Shown here: piece after piece, positions 24,332 to 32,170 of the stretch
Numbering within the stretch: the stretch's first letter is position 1
Layout of the letters: the number at the start of each line of letters is the position of its first letter
DNA from: Paenibacillus_I sp035510375
Lineage (GTDB): Bacteria > Bacillota > Bacilli > Paenibacillales > Paenibacillaceae
Assembly (NCBI RefSeq): GCF_035510375.1
Contig: NZ_DATKHG010000035.1
Strand: one strand, 5' to 3'
Length of the DNA: 64,000 nt
Translations under genes and position numbers: made by a program
The notes under the pieces: generated by a model
Databases searched by the model: none
Told to the model about the DNA's origin: nothing
The model's input: the letters and a program-made list of their open reading frames with translations, nothing else

Positions 24332-25812
24332 GCGCTCTCCCCTTTCCCGCCGCTGTGCCCGGCCCGCGGGCTTGCGCCCGGCCGCGTCAGCCGCAGCTTC
24401 GATAACACCGCCGACGGCCATTCCTTCACCCCGCTTACCTTAAGCGCCCATACGAGCACGCCGAAGACCAAGGCGCCGTAAGCGATTTGCACGGCCAGCA
24501 TGACCGGGCCGCCATAATCGCGAAGCGGCAGCAGCAGAAGCGACATGGCAATGGCCGATGCGGCGATCTTGATGAAATCCTTCACGGGAAAAGGAAGCCT
24601 GAAAACCCGGTTGCCGATCGCGATGCTCATCGCCGTCCCGATCGCATAGGAGACGAGAGAGGCGTAGGCCGCGCCGGCGATTCCCCACAGCGGAATCCAC
24701 CACAGGTTGAGCGCGATCGTGACGGCGACGGCCGCAACGACCGGAATCATCTGCTTCTTCGTTTCCCGCGACAGCTGGAACGACAGGTCGAAGTAAAACT
24801 GTTTGAGGCCTTGGACGAACGCGGCGATCGCGATGACCGGGAATACGGTCAGCGCCGTTTCGCGGTAGGCTTCGCCGAGCAGTACGCCCGACAGATTCGG
24901 AGCGAGCACGATAAGCCCCGCCGTTGCGGGCGCCGATACGAGCAGGATGAGCACGGCATTTTGCCCGAGCTGCTTCCTTGCCGCCTCTTCTCCCTGCTTC
25001 TCAAGCTTCTTCACGGCCAGCGGATAGGCCGCCAGATTCACGATCGTCATCAACAGAATGATCGATTGCTGGGTCAGATCGTAGGACACCGCGTACAGCC
25101 CGGTATCCTCGACGCCGCTCAGCCAGCCGAGCATCACCCGGCCCGCGCTGTAGATGACGAATCCCATCGTGAACGACACGGTCAAGGGGGCGCCGTATTT
25201 CGCGAGGCTGAGCATCAGCTTGTAGTCAACGAGCCTGAGACTGACGCCGCGCCATTGCCTGGCCGCCGACACGGCGACGGGCACCAGCGTGCCGGCGATC
25301 ATGCCGAGCATCAGCCCGTGAATCCCGTAGCCGAGGGCGACGAGCGCCACGGCGGCGGACAGCGTCAGCACATTTTTCGCCACGAACAAGTACCCGTACA
25401 GGGCGGGCTGCAGCCTGGTCCGGTACAGCGTCAGGTTCAGCTCGAACCAGGCATACAGCCATAAGTAGGCGACCGTCTCGACAACGATCCAGCCGATGGA
25501 GCGAAGGTCCGCCCACAGGAGCGCCAGGACCGCGGCCAGCGCGCAGGCGGCGAGCAGCACGATATGGAAGCCGGCGACGATCGTGCTTAACAGCCGGGGC
25601 CGGTCCTCGTGCGACTCGTAATAGCGCAGCAGGCTCATCCGGACCCATTGAAAAAACAAGGCGTTGACGAGCACCGTCGCCGTGACGATCAGCGCGTAAA
25701 TCCCGTACTCGGAAGGCGGCAGCAGCCGGGTCAGCATCATGATCGCCACGATGTTGAACACGCCGGCCATGCCGCGGGATAACGAATAAATCAGCGTATG
25801 CCGCATTAACAT
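24328..25812 (-). CDS. Polysaccharide flippase, Wzx/MOP family
   Basis: A 494-residue protein with about 12-14 transmembrane helices and the MOP-superfamily N-terminus (RHTLIYSLSRGMAGVFNIVA, MLTRLLPPSEYGIYAL). Such proteins move undecaprenyl-linked repeat units across the membrane. It is followed by the polymerase/ligase gene with a four-base overlap. It lies downstream of the Wzz-like and BY-kinase-like genes, as expected for a Wzy-dependent pathway. Confidence 0.9.
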   Translation of the reverse strand: MLMRHTLIYSLSRGMAGVFNIVAIMMLTRLLPPSEYGIYALIVTATVLVNALFFQWVRMSLLRYYESHEDRPRLLSTIVAGFHIVLLAACALAAVLALLWADLRSIGWIVVETVAYLWLYAWFELNLTLYRTRLQPALYGYLFVAKNVLTLSAAVALVALGYGIHGLMLGMIAGTLVPVAVSAARQWRGVSLRLVDYKLMLSLAKYGAPLTVSFTMGFVIYSAGRVMLGWLSGVEDTGLYAVSYDLTQQSIILLMTIVNLAAYPLAVKKLEKQGEEAARKQLGQNAVLILLVSAPATAGLIVLAPNLSGVLLGEAYRETALTVFPVIAIAAFVQGLKQFYFDLSFQLSRETKKQMIPVVAAVAVTIALNLWWIPLWGIAGAAYASLVSYAIGTAMSIAIGNRVFRLPFPVKDFIKIAASAIAMSLLLLPLRDYGGPVMLAVQIAYGALVFGVLVWALKVSGVKEWPSAVLSKLRLTRPGASPRAGHSGGKGESA

Positions 25813-25846
25813 GTCATGACCTCTTTGGGCTCCCGCGGACGGCGCA

Positions 25847-26530
25847 TCAGCTTCGGATGAAGGAAGCGGCCGCCTCCTCCTTGGCGTTATAACGGTTCAG
25901 CACGGCGCCGATTACCGGCACGCCTGTGCCTTTCAGATGCGCGAGCGCCTTGGAGACGGCGGCCCGCTTCGTTTTGCCCGCCCGGACGACGAACACGATG
26001 CCGTCGCATACATTCGAGATGAAGAGCGGGTCCGCGAACCCTTGCGTTTGGGGCGCATCGATCAGAACGATATCGAACTTGCCCTTCACTTCTTCCACGA
26101 TCTCCTGCAGGGCGCCGGATGCCAGCTCGTCCGCCGCGCCGGCCGCGGAGCCCGAGGTCAGAATTGCCAGGTTCGGAATATAGGGCGCCGCCTGAAGCGC
26201 CTCGGCCGCTTTTTTATGGCCGAACAGCACATTGGACAGGCCGGTATGGTTGGACAGCCGGAAAATGGCATGCATCTGCGGGTCGCGCAGATTGCCGTCG
26301 ATCACCGCGGCCTTGCGTCCGCTCCGCGCATAGGCGACGGCGAGATTCGCCAGCGTCGTCGTCTTGCCTTCATTGCGTTCAGCGGAGGCGGCCATGACGA
26401 CCCGGATCGGACGCTGCCGGGACGCGAAGTCGATTTTCGCCTTCAACGATTTGTAGATTTCCTGGGCCTGCGAATCGGCGCCGGCCAGAAAAGGGCTGTC
26501 ATGGGTTGATCGTAACATGCTTCCGTTCAC
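25847..26530 (-). CDS. CpsD/CapB-like BY-kinase ATPase
   Basis: A 227-residue P-loop ATPase of the bacterial tyrosine kinase family. Walker A is SAERNEGKTTT, Walker A' is KAAVIDGNLRDPQ and Walker B is FDIVLIDAPQ. In Bacillota it works with a separate Wzz-like adaptor, here the upstream gene with which it overlaps by 32 bases. The usual C-terminal cluster of tyrosines is absent: the tail reads NRYNAKEEAAASFIRS with one Tyr. The protein may therefore act as an ATPase without the standard autophosphorylation switch. Confidence 0.88.
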   Translation of the reverse strand: MNGSMLRSTHDSPFLAGADSQAQEIYKSLKAKIDFASRQRPIRVVMAASAERNEGKTTTLANLAVAYARSGRKAAVIDGNLRDPQMHAIFRLSNHTGLSNVLFGHKKAAEALQAAPYIPNLAILTSGSAAGAADELASGALQEIVEEVKGKFDIVLIDAPQTQGFADPLFISNVCDGIVFVVRAGKTKRAAVSKALAHLKGTGVPVIGAVLNRYNAKEEAAASFIRS

Positions 26531-27260
26531 CTACCCCGCTCGTCGTGATCACCGATGAATCGGCCTGCTTGCCGTAAGTGGGAACAAGCGCCAGCGCGCC
26601 GATCCCGAAATGGCGTTCCAGATCCTCCTCGGTCCGAACCGTGTCGTTGAATGCTTCCATCATCGTGACGGCGCCGATGCCCACGATCGCCGATGCGACG
26701 AAGCTGAGCGCGAGGAACAGCGTCATGCTTCGGTTGACGGGCGCCGACGGGCTGTCCGGATTCGCTTCGTTCAAATACGCCACGTTGTTCACGCCGAGCA
26801 TTTGCGACACCCGCTCGCGGAACACCTCCGTTACGGTCGCCGCGATCTTTGCCGCCCGCTCATAGCTGGTGTCCCGCACGTAGACGTCGAGCACCTGCGT
26901 CTCCGGGACGGTTCCGACCTTGACCATGCCCTGCAGCCGGCTGCCGGTCAGATCCATCTCCGGCAAGCGCGCGGCGACCTCGTCCAGCACCATCGGGCTT
27001 GTCATGATCTCCATATAAGTGCCGATCAGCGCGACGTTGGCCCGGACGGACTCGAAATCGATCCGGGCGCCGCCCGCTCCCGCGTCGGATGTCGCTTCCG
27101 GAGCCGTCGAGATGATCAATTTGGAGGAAGCTTCATAGACGGGACTGATGAGGGACGATTGAATCCATGCCGTCGCCGCGCTGCCGATCGCGACGATCAA
27201 GGCGACGATCCACCACCTTCGGGCAATCATTTTCACATATTCCTTCACGTTAAGCTCCAT
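26499..27260 (-). CDS. Wzz/CapA-type chain-length regulator and kinase adaptor
   Basis: A 253-residue protein with two transmembrane helices (near residues 15-34 and 178-200) flanking an extracellular loop, and a short cytoplasmic tail, the standard form of YveK/CapA adaptor proteins that control chain length and stimulate the BY-kinase. Pro-rich SAPVNRSM precedes the second helix as in the Wzz family. The ATG at 27260 gives the usual MELNVKEYVKMI start; a GTG at 27272 lies closer to GGAGG and is an alternative. It is the first gene of the operon. Confidence 0.9.
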   Translation of the reverse strand: MELNVKEYVKMIARRWWIVALIVAIGSAATAWIQSSLISPVYEASSKLIISTAPEATSDAGAGGARIDFESVRANVALIGTYMEIMTSPMVLDEVAARLPEMDLTGSRLQGMVKVGTVPETQVLDVYVRDTSYERAAKIAATVTEVFRERVSQMLGVNNVAYLNEANPDSPSAPVNRSMTLFLALSFVASAIVGIGAVTMMEAFNDTVRTEEDLERHFGIGALALVPTYGKQADSSVITTSGVGERKHVTINP

Positions 27261-27299
27261 GCCGATCACCAATCCTCCGTTTCATGCAGGTCCAAAATT

Positions 27300-27352
27300 G
27301 ATACTTAAAGTATCTATAACATTACTTTATGATACAAATTGTATCATGTCAA
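27300..27352 (-). promoter_or_regulatory. Promoter of polysaccharide/RiPP operon with two GATAC-N5-GTATC operators
   Basis: On the minus strand TTGACA (27347-27352) and TAAAGT (27324-27329) are separated by exactly 17 bases, and that spacer (27330-27346) is a perfect 8-1-8 palindrome, TGATACAATTTGTATCA. A second palindrome with the same outer bases, GATAC-N5-GTATC, lies at 27300-27314, about at +3 to +17 of the expected start. The centres are 31 bp apart, close to three helical turns. This is the layout of a tightly controlled promoter with paired sites for a dimeric regulator. No gene for an obvious cognate regulator lies next to it. Confidence 0.8.
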
Positions 27353-27362
27353 CCCTATTTTC

Positions 27363-27412
27363 GCCTTGAACAAGGCCTCCCCTCAAGCGGATTCGACCGC
27401 TTCGGGGAGGCC
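27363..27412 (-). terminator. Hairpin structure behind hflC
   Basis: GGCCTCCCC (27374-27382) pairs with GGGGAGGCC (27404-27412), with an inner stem AAGCGG/CCGCTT, and a second small stem GCCTTG/CAAGGC overlaps at 27363-27376. It lies between the hflC stop and the promoter of the next minus-strand operon. The T-tract is weak, so termination efficiency is uncertain. Confidence 0.6.
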
Positions 27413-27439
27413 CCATTTTCAGCTTGCCGGCTTAAAGGC

Positions 27440-28312
27440 TTATCGCTGCCCTAACAGAATACGCGTATACTCGGAGTCGATCGGAAGCATGATGACCGGC
27501 TCGCCCCGGAACGTCGTCACATAGCTGTCCAGCGTCCGGTACAGCTTATAGAACGCCGGATCCTTGCCGTAGGCCTCATTATAGATTCGCGCGGCTTCTT
27601 TCTCGCCTTCGGCGATGATCTTCTTGGAATCGGCCTCGGCCTGCGCGATCAGCTCCTGCGCCTGCCGGTCCGCATTCGAGGTTACCTTCCGCGACTGCTC
27701 GTCGCCCTCGGACAAATAGCCCGCGGCGATCGACTGGCGGTCGGAGATCATCCGGTTATAGACGCTCTGCTTGTTCTCCTCCGGCAGATCGGTTTTCTTG
27801 ATCCGCACATCGATGATCTCGATGCCGTAATTTTGCCGTTCCGCCACCTCCGCGACCATGCTCGTAATTTCGACGTTGATATCGCCGCGCGCCGTATTTT
27901 CGCTGATGATGCTGCCGTAGTCCGTCTCCGAAAGCTTCCGGCGAACCGCATTGTATATCGCATCCCCGATCCGCCCTTCCGCCGCCGAGACGGTCTGAAG
28001 CGAACGGAGAAAGCGCTGCGGATCGCTGATGCGCCACACGGAGTAATTGTCCACGATGATCGGCTTCTTGTCCTTCGTCAGAATCGTCGTCGGCTGGCTG
28101 TCGTACACTTTCTGGTACTTCGGCAGGGACTGCACCGACTCAATGAACGGTATTTTGAAGCGGATGCCAGGCTCCTCGTGTATGCGCGTCGCTTCGCCGA
28201 ACTTCAGCACGACCTTGTATTCGCCCTCGCCCACGATAAACAACGAGCCCGCCAACACAATGATCAGGAGCAGCGCGCCGGCGGCCGTCCCGATCCATCT
28301 TTTCCTCGTCAT
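27440..28312 (-). CDS. hflC: HflC-like SPFH/band 7 protein
   Basis: A 290-residue SPFH-domain protein with one N-terminal membrane anchor (residues 7-27), the band 7 domain (EGEYKVVLKFGEATRI, EPGIRFKIPFIESV) and a long helical region rich in Glu, Lys and Ala (YLSEGDEQSRKVTSNADRQA) near the C-terminus. With HflK it forms an outer-surface complex around the FtsH protease in characterised systems. It overlaps the hflK stop by four bases. The length is typical. Confidence 0.9.
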   Translation of the reverse strand: MTRKRWIGTAAGALLLIIVLAGSLFIVGEGEYKVVLKFGEATRIHEEPGIRFKIPFIESVQSLPKYQKVYDSQPTTILTKDKKPIIVDNYSVWRISDPQRFLRSLQTVSAAEGRIGDAIYNAVRRKLSETDYGSIISENTARGDINVEITSMVAEVAERQNYGIEIIDVRIKKTDLPEENKQSVYNRMISDRQSIAAGYLSEGDEQSRKVTSNADRQAQELIAQAEADSKKIIAEGEKEAARIYNEAYGKDPAFYKLYRTLDSYVTTFRGEPVIMLPIDSEYTRILLGQR

Positions 28313-29346
28313 GGGTTCGCCCCTCCCTGTGTGCCCGTCTGCCCGGAAGCGCCCGTTTTCGCTCCTGCGGAATTTTTCAGGAAGCCGTCCAGCGGCAAAT
28401 AATTGACCGTATCCCCGCTGCCGTCGGTCACGATCACTTTGGCGTTCGGCAGCACCCGCTCGAGCGTCTCCAGAATGAGCCGGTCCGCAGTAACCGCGGG
28501 GTTTTTGACGTATTCGTTATACACCGCGTTGAACTTCGCCACATCGCCCTCCGCATTCAGAATGCGCGACTTTTTCTCAGCCTCCGCTTTCTCGATCAGC
28601 GCCTGCGCTTCGCCGCGCGCCTTCGGCAGCCTGTCGTTGACATACTTCTGCGCCTGGTTGATTTTCGTGTTTTTCTCCTCGCGCGCGTTCGTCACTTCCT
28701 TGAACGCTTGCTGCACCTGGCCCTCCGGCGGTTCAATGTCCTGGAATTTCAGGTCGATGATTTGAATGCCCGTCCTGTATTTCGTCTGAATCTCCTCCAG
28801 CTTCGTCTTCACCTCGGTCTGGATGACCGTTTTACCGTCGGTAATCGCGAAATCGAGCTTGGTCGAGCCCATGACCGAGCGGATCGCCGCGCTGGCCGAG
28901 TTGCGGAGAAACTGCTCCGGATCCTCGATGTTATACAGGTAATCGCGGACATTCGCTATTTTCCACTCGACGACCGCATCGGCGGATACGATATTCTCGT
29001 CGCCCGTAATCATGAGCGCCTCTTCCTCCACCGGCGTTACCTGTCCGCCATCGTCCTCCCGGTAACCGATCTGGATTTTTTGCGTCAGGTTGGCCGGCAC
29101 CTTGACGACCCGCTGAACCGGCGACGGCAGCTTGAAATGCAGGCCCGGATCTTCCTGCGTGGCCGTATATTTGCCGAATGTAAGAATCGCGGCCTGCTCC
29201 TGCTCTTGCACCGTGTAGAACACGGTCGAGCCGATCCACAGCACGATCAAACCGGCTGCGCCGATGACCGCGTTCCGCCAAAAGTTTTTCGGCAGCTGAG
29301 GCACCCGGTGCGCGTCGCCCGTTTTCCCGCCTTGATAAACTTCCAT
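28309..29346 (-). CDS. hflK: HflK-like SPFH/band 7 protein
   Basis: A 345-residue partner of HflC. One transmembrane helix (about 28-47, IGAAGLIVLWIGSTVFYTVQ) is followed by the SPFH domain with EDPGLHFKLPSPVQRV and ENIVSADAVVEWKI, and a helical segment containing PKARGEAQALIEKAEAEKKS. The Gly/Thr-rich tail (GASGQTGTQGG) is a common HflK feature. It is the first gene of the two-gene hflKC operon. Confidence 0.92.
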   Translation of the reverse strand: MEVYQGGKTGDAHRVPQLPKNFWRNAVIGAAGLIVLWIGSTVFYTVQEQEQAAILTFGKYTATQEDPGLHFKLPSPVQRVVKVPANLTQKIQIGYREDDGGQVTPVEEEALMITGDENIVSADAVVEWKIANVRDYLYNIEDPEQFLRNSASAAIRSVMGSTKLDFAITDGKTVIQTEVKTKLEEIQTKYRTGIQIIDLKFQDIEPPEGQVQQAFKEVTNAREEKNTKINQAQKYVNDRLPKARGEAQALIEKAEAEKKSRILNAEGDVAKFNAVYNEYVKNPAVTADRLILETLERVLPNAKVIVTDGSGDTVNYLPLDGFLKNSAGAKTGASGQTGTQGGANP

Positions 29347-29434
29347 CTTCGTCCTTGCCCCTCTCCCTGGATTTCTCTCTATTCTATTTTCGGTTGCTTT
29401 CGTTCATACGATGAACGGTCCCCGGGCGTTTCGA

Positions 29435-29471
29435 AAAAGAAAATTCACACCCGCCTTCCGGAAGTGTGAAT
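29435..29471 (-). terminator. Terminator of the HemAT gene
   Basis: ATTCACAC (29443-29450) pairs with GTGTGAAT (29464-29471) and the minus strand continues TTTCTTTTT. It begins seven bases after the stop of the chemoreceptor gene. Confidence 0.85.
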
Positions 29472-29477
29472 GCCATC

Positions 29478-30816
29478 CTATATATTTTTCGTCACCTCGT
29501 GAAGATGCTCGGCCGATTCCGCAACTTTGATCGTGCCGGAGCCGATTTCCCCGATGACGCCGACAAGACTGTTCAGCTCGGCTTCGACCAGACGCATATG
29601 ATCCATGCTGCTTGACATGAATTCTCGAATGTCGTCAAAGACGGCATTGGCGGCGTCCGAATCCGTTTGCCCCGCCTTCACCTGCCGATCCACCTCTTCA
29701 ATGATCGAAATCACATCCGACGTATATTCGGATGACTGTGCAATCACATCCGCAATTCGTTTGATGCTTGCCATCGTGCCGTCCGACAGCTTCTGAATTT
29801 CTTTGGCCACAACCCCAAATCCTCTACCGTGCTCGCCGGCTCTTGCCGCCTCCACCGCCGCGTTCAGCGACAGCAATTTGGTTTGATCGGCGATCTCTTG
29901 CACGATCACAACGATTTTTCTGATTTGTTCCGACGATTCGTCCAGCCGCTTGACCGATTCTTTCATGATGTCGGAGCTTCGGTTAATGAGATCGATCCGT
30001 GCGGATAGTCCTTTGACTTTCACGATGCCCTCTTGGGCCAAGGTTATCGTCTCTCTTTCCTTCTCCACACTGTGCCGAAACGAGGTTTTCACCTCTTCGC
30101 TGCTCGCCATCAACTCCTCCACCGAGGCGGTGGCCTGTTCCGTCAGCGCGGCGAGATCCTCGCTTATTTTCGTAATTGCCCCCTTCAAGTCCGCTTTTAC
30201 CGCTTCATAAAGGCGCGTCTTTTGCAGCAGGCTTTCCTTCTCATAGGCATCCAATACGAGCTGCTGCTCGAAATTAAGCAATTTGGCGATGACCTTGCTC
30301 AACCGGCAAACGTCCTCATAATTGTCCACATATCGGTAAATAACGTCCAGAAAGGCATTTTGCAGGTTTTGAAACGCCCCCATATACCACTTGGGCTCCA
30401 AGCCGATTTTTTTCGTGTATTTGGGCGATGCGCATTCTCTTATCAATAAACGCTTGATCGATCCGCCCGCTGAACATTTCGATAAGGTGGTTTCTCAACG
30501 TTTGCCTCAAGCGCTCAACCGTACTGTGCTCCCGAATGATGCGCTCGAGCACGGGGACGCCCAATACCTTGTCATAAAAAGAAAAAGTGATCTCCTCGAT
30601 GTGCTCTGAAATCAAAGGCTGAATCGCCTTCAGCAATCTGACGTCCTCTTCGTGCAAATCGATCATTCGAAGCTGTTCGGCAATATCGCGGTCTTCGCCG
30701 ACTTCGAAAACGACGGCTTCCTTCTCCGATCGCGCGAGCCAACCGGCCGGCCCTTGCCGGTTTGATTTCAAGAAATGAAACGGACATTTCACCACCCAAT
30801 TCCACATCCCATCCAA
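29478..30816 (-). pseudogene. hemAT: HemAT-like globin-coupled aerotaxis transducer, frameshifted
   Basis: The N-terminal part (30816 to about 30410) is a globin-coupled sensor domain with FSFYDKVL, EHSTVERLRQTLRNHLIEMF and the proximal-His segment RIAQIHEKIGLEPKWYMGAF. The C-terminal part (to 29478) is a methyl-accepting signalling domain with the hairpin tip around EIADQTKLLSLNAAVEAARA. The two parts are in different frames, joined at a run of seven A on the coding strand (30407-30413). With six A the reading is continuous at about 445 residues, close to B. subtilis HemAT. It is either a true pseudogene, a phase-variable gene or a sequencing error. It has no transmembrane segment, as expected for soluble HemAT. 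Confidence 0.88.
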
Positions 30817-30974
30817 ATTGTGATAAAGCTCATAGCCATCGTCCAGAGGAGTTCGTACGATTTATGTGACTTCCCCTTGCGTAAAGGCATCAACCATTAT
30901 GATACCGGACCGCGGCTTCGGCACAATCGGGGAAAACCCTAATTTTTGATCGGCGAGCAAAGGACGGGTCGGAT

Positions 30975-31707
30975 TTGGATCGTCTCATCATCGCGCTATC
31001 GGCAGGTGCGCTGTTGCTGATTTCGCTATCGATAAAATACTGGTGCGACCGGATCAGGTTCCTTGCCGCACAACATAAGACGGAACAAGCCCTGGATCAT
31101 CTTCGGGCCATTCTGGATGCCGCATCCGAGGTATCCATTATCGCAACGGACCTGGAAGGTACAATCACGTCGTTCAACCGGGGGGCGGAAAAAATGCTCG
31201 GGTATGCCGCGCATGAAATGATCGGCAAGAACAATCCGCTGTCCTTTCATTTGCCGCACGAAGTATCGGAACGGGCAGACGCGCTGTCGCGGGAGACAGG
31301 AAGAAAAGTGGAAGGATTCGATGTTTTCATCGAGAGCTCAAAAGCGAAAACGGCGGAGAAACGGTTATGGACCTATATTCGGAAGGACGGCGCCAAGCTT
31401 CCCGTTAGCCTGACGGTCACCCCCATCCGCGATAAGAACGGACAGGTTTGCGGCTATTTGGGGATTGCGGCGGACGCATCGAAGGATGACAGGGCGACGA
31501 GAGCGGAGGAGGAAATCCGGCTGTCCGGAACCTTGGTCCGAAAGACGCTGGAGGCGCAGGAGAAGGAGCGGGCTTCGCTATATGGAAGAGCGGGTGAGGG
31601 CGCTTAACGGGCAATTCCGGATTGTGACAGGACCTTGCACCGGCACTGAAATGATTGCGGCGATCCCGGCAAGGCCGCTTAGTCGAAATGAAGCAATCCA
31701 TGTTTGA
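30975..31707 (+). pseudogene. Remnant of NarL-type PAS histidine kinase with internal deletion
   Basis: The frame from TTG 30975 encodes one membrane helix, a PAS domain (about residues 38-165, ATDLEGTITSFNRGAEKML, GYLGIAAD) and the start of the HisKA_3 helix (LVRKTLEAQEKERAS). At about 31571-31580 it breaks. The next frame gives only the end of the ATPase domain, GLRYMEERVRALNGQF followed by a GTEM and IPA ending. The H-box, N-box and D-box are missing, so roughly 130 codons were lost in a deletion that also changed the frame. The protein cannot be a kinase. Its 3' end overlaps the convergent response-regulator remnant. Confidence 0.85.
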
Positions 31708-32170
31708 ACGCATAGCTGACCAGTTCCTGTCTCGTTCTCAACTGCAGCTTTTCCATCACTTTCGATTTATGCGCCTCCACGGTCTTGATCGACAGGAACA
31801 AGGCTTCACCGATCTCCCTATTCGAAAACCCTTTGGCAATCAACGACACGATCTCCCGTTCCCTGGCCGTTAAGGCCGTGAAATCGAAATGAAGTTCGCC
31901 GACATCGACTTTGGCCAAAAACTGTTCCATCAGCTGCTTCGCGGCGCCCGGGTACAGATACGCTTCGCCCCTGTGCACCGTCCGTATCGCGTTCATGATG
32001 TCCATAATGACGACATCCGGCCTGAGCTCAAGCGCCATTTCGCATGCCTGGGAGCCGTTTGCCGACAACCATACCATCTTACCCCGATTTCGCGCGAAAT
32101 TTGTCGATGATAGTCTAATAACGACGAGAAAATAAGGGGTGTTCCATTTATGTTCAGCCGAATCGTGCAT
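31679..32170 (-). pseudogene. Remnant of LuxR/NarL-type response regulator with internal deletion
   Basis: The C-terminal half is a complete LuxR-type DNA-binding domain (LTAREREIVSLIAKGFSNREI, LSIKTVEAHKSKVMEKLQL). The receiver domain is broken: ANGSQACEMALELRPDVVIMDI, which contains the phospho-acceptor Asp, jumps directly to NAIRTVHRGEAYLYP, the end of the receiver, near 31998. About 60 residues are missing, including the conserved Thr/Ser and Lys positions. The first ~33 codons are unlike a receiver, so the N-terminus is lost too. The paired kinase next to it is also deleted, which suggests loss of the whole system. Confidence 0.85.
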
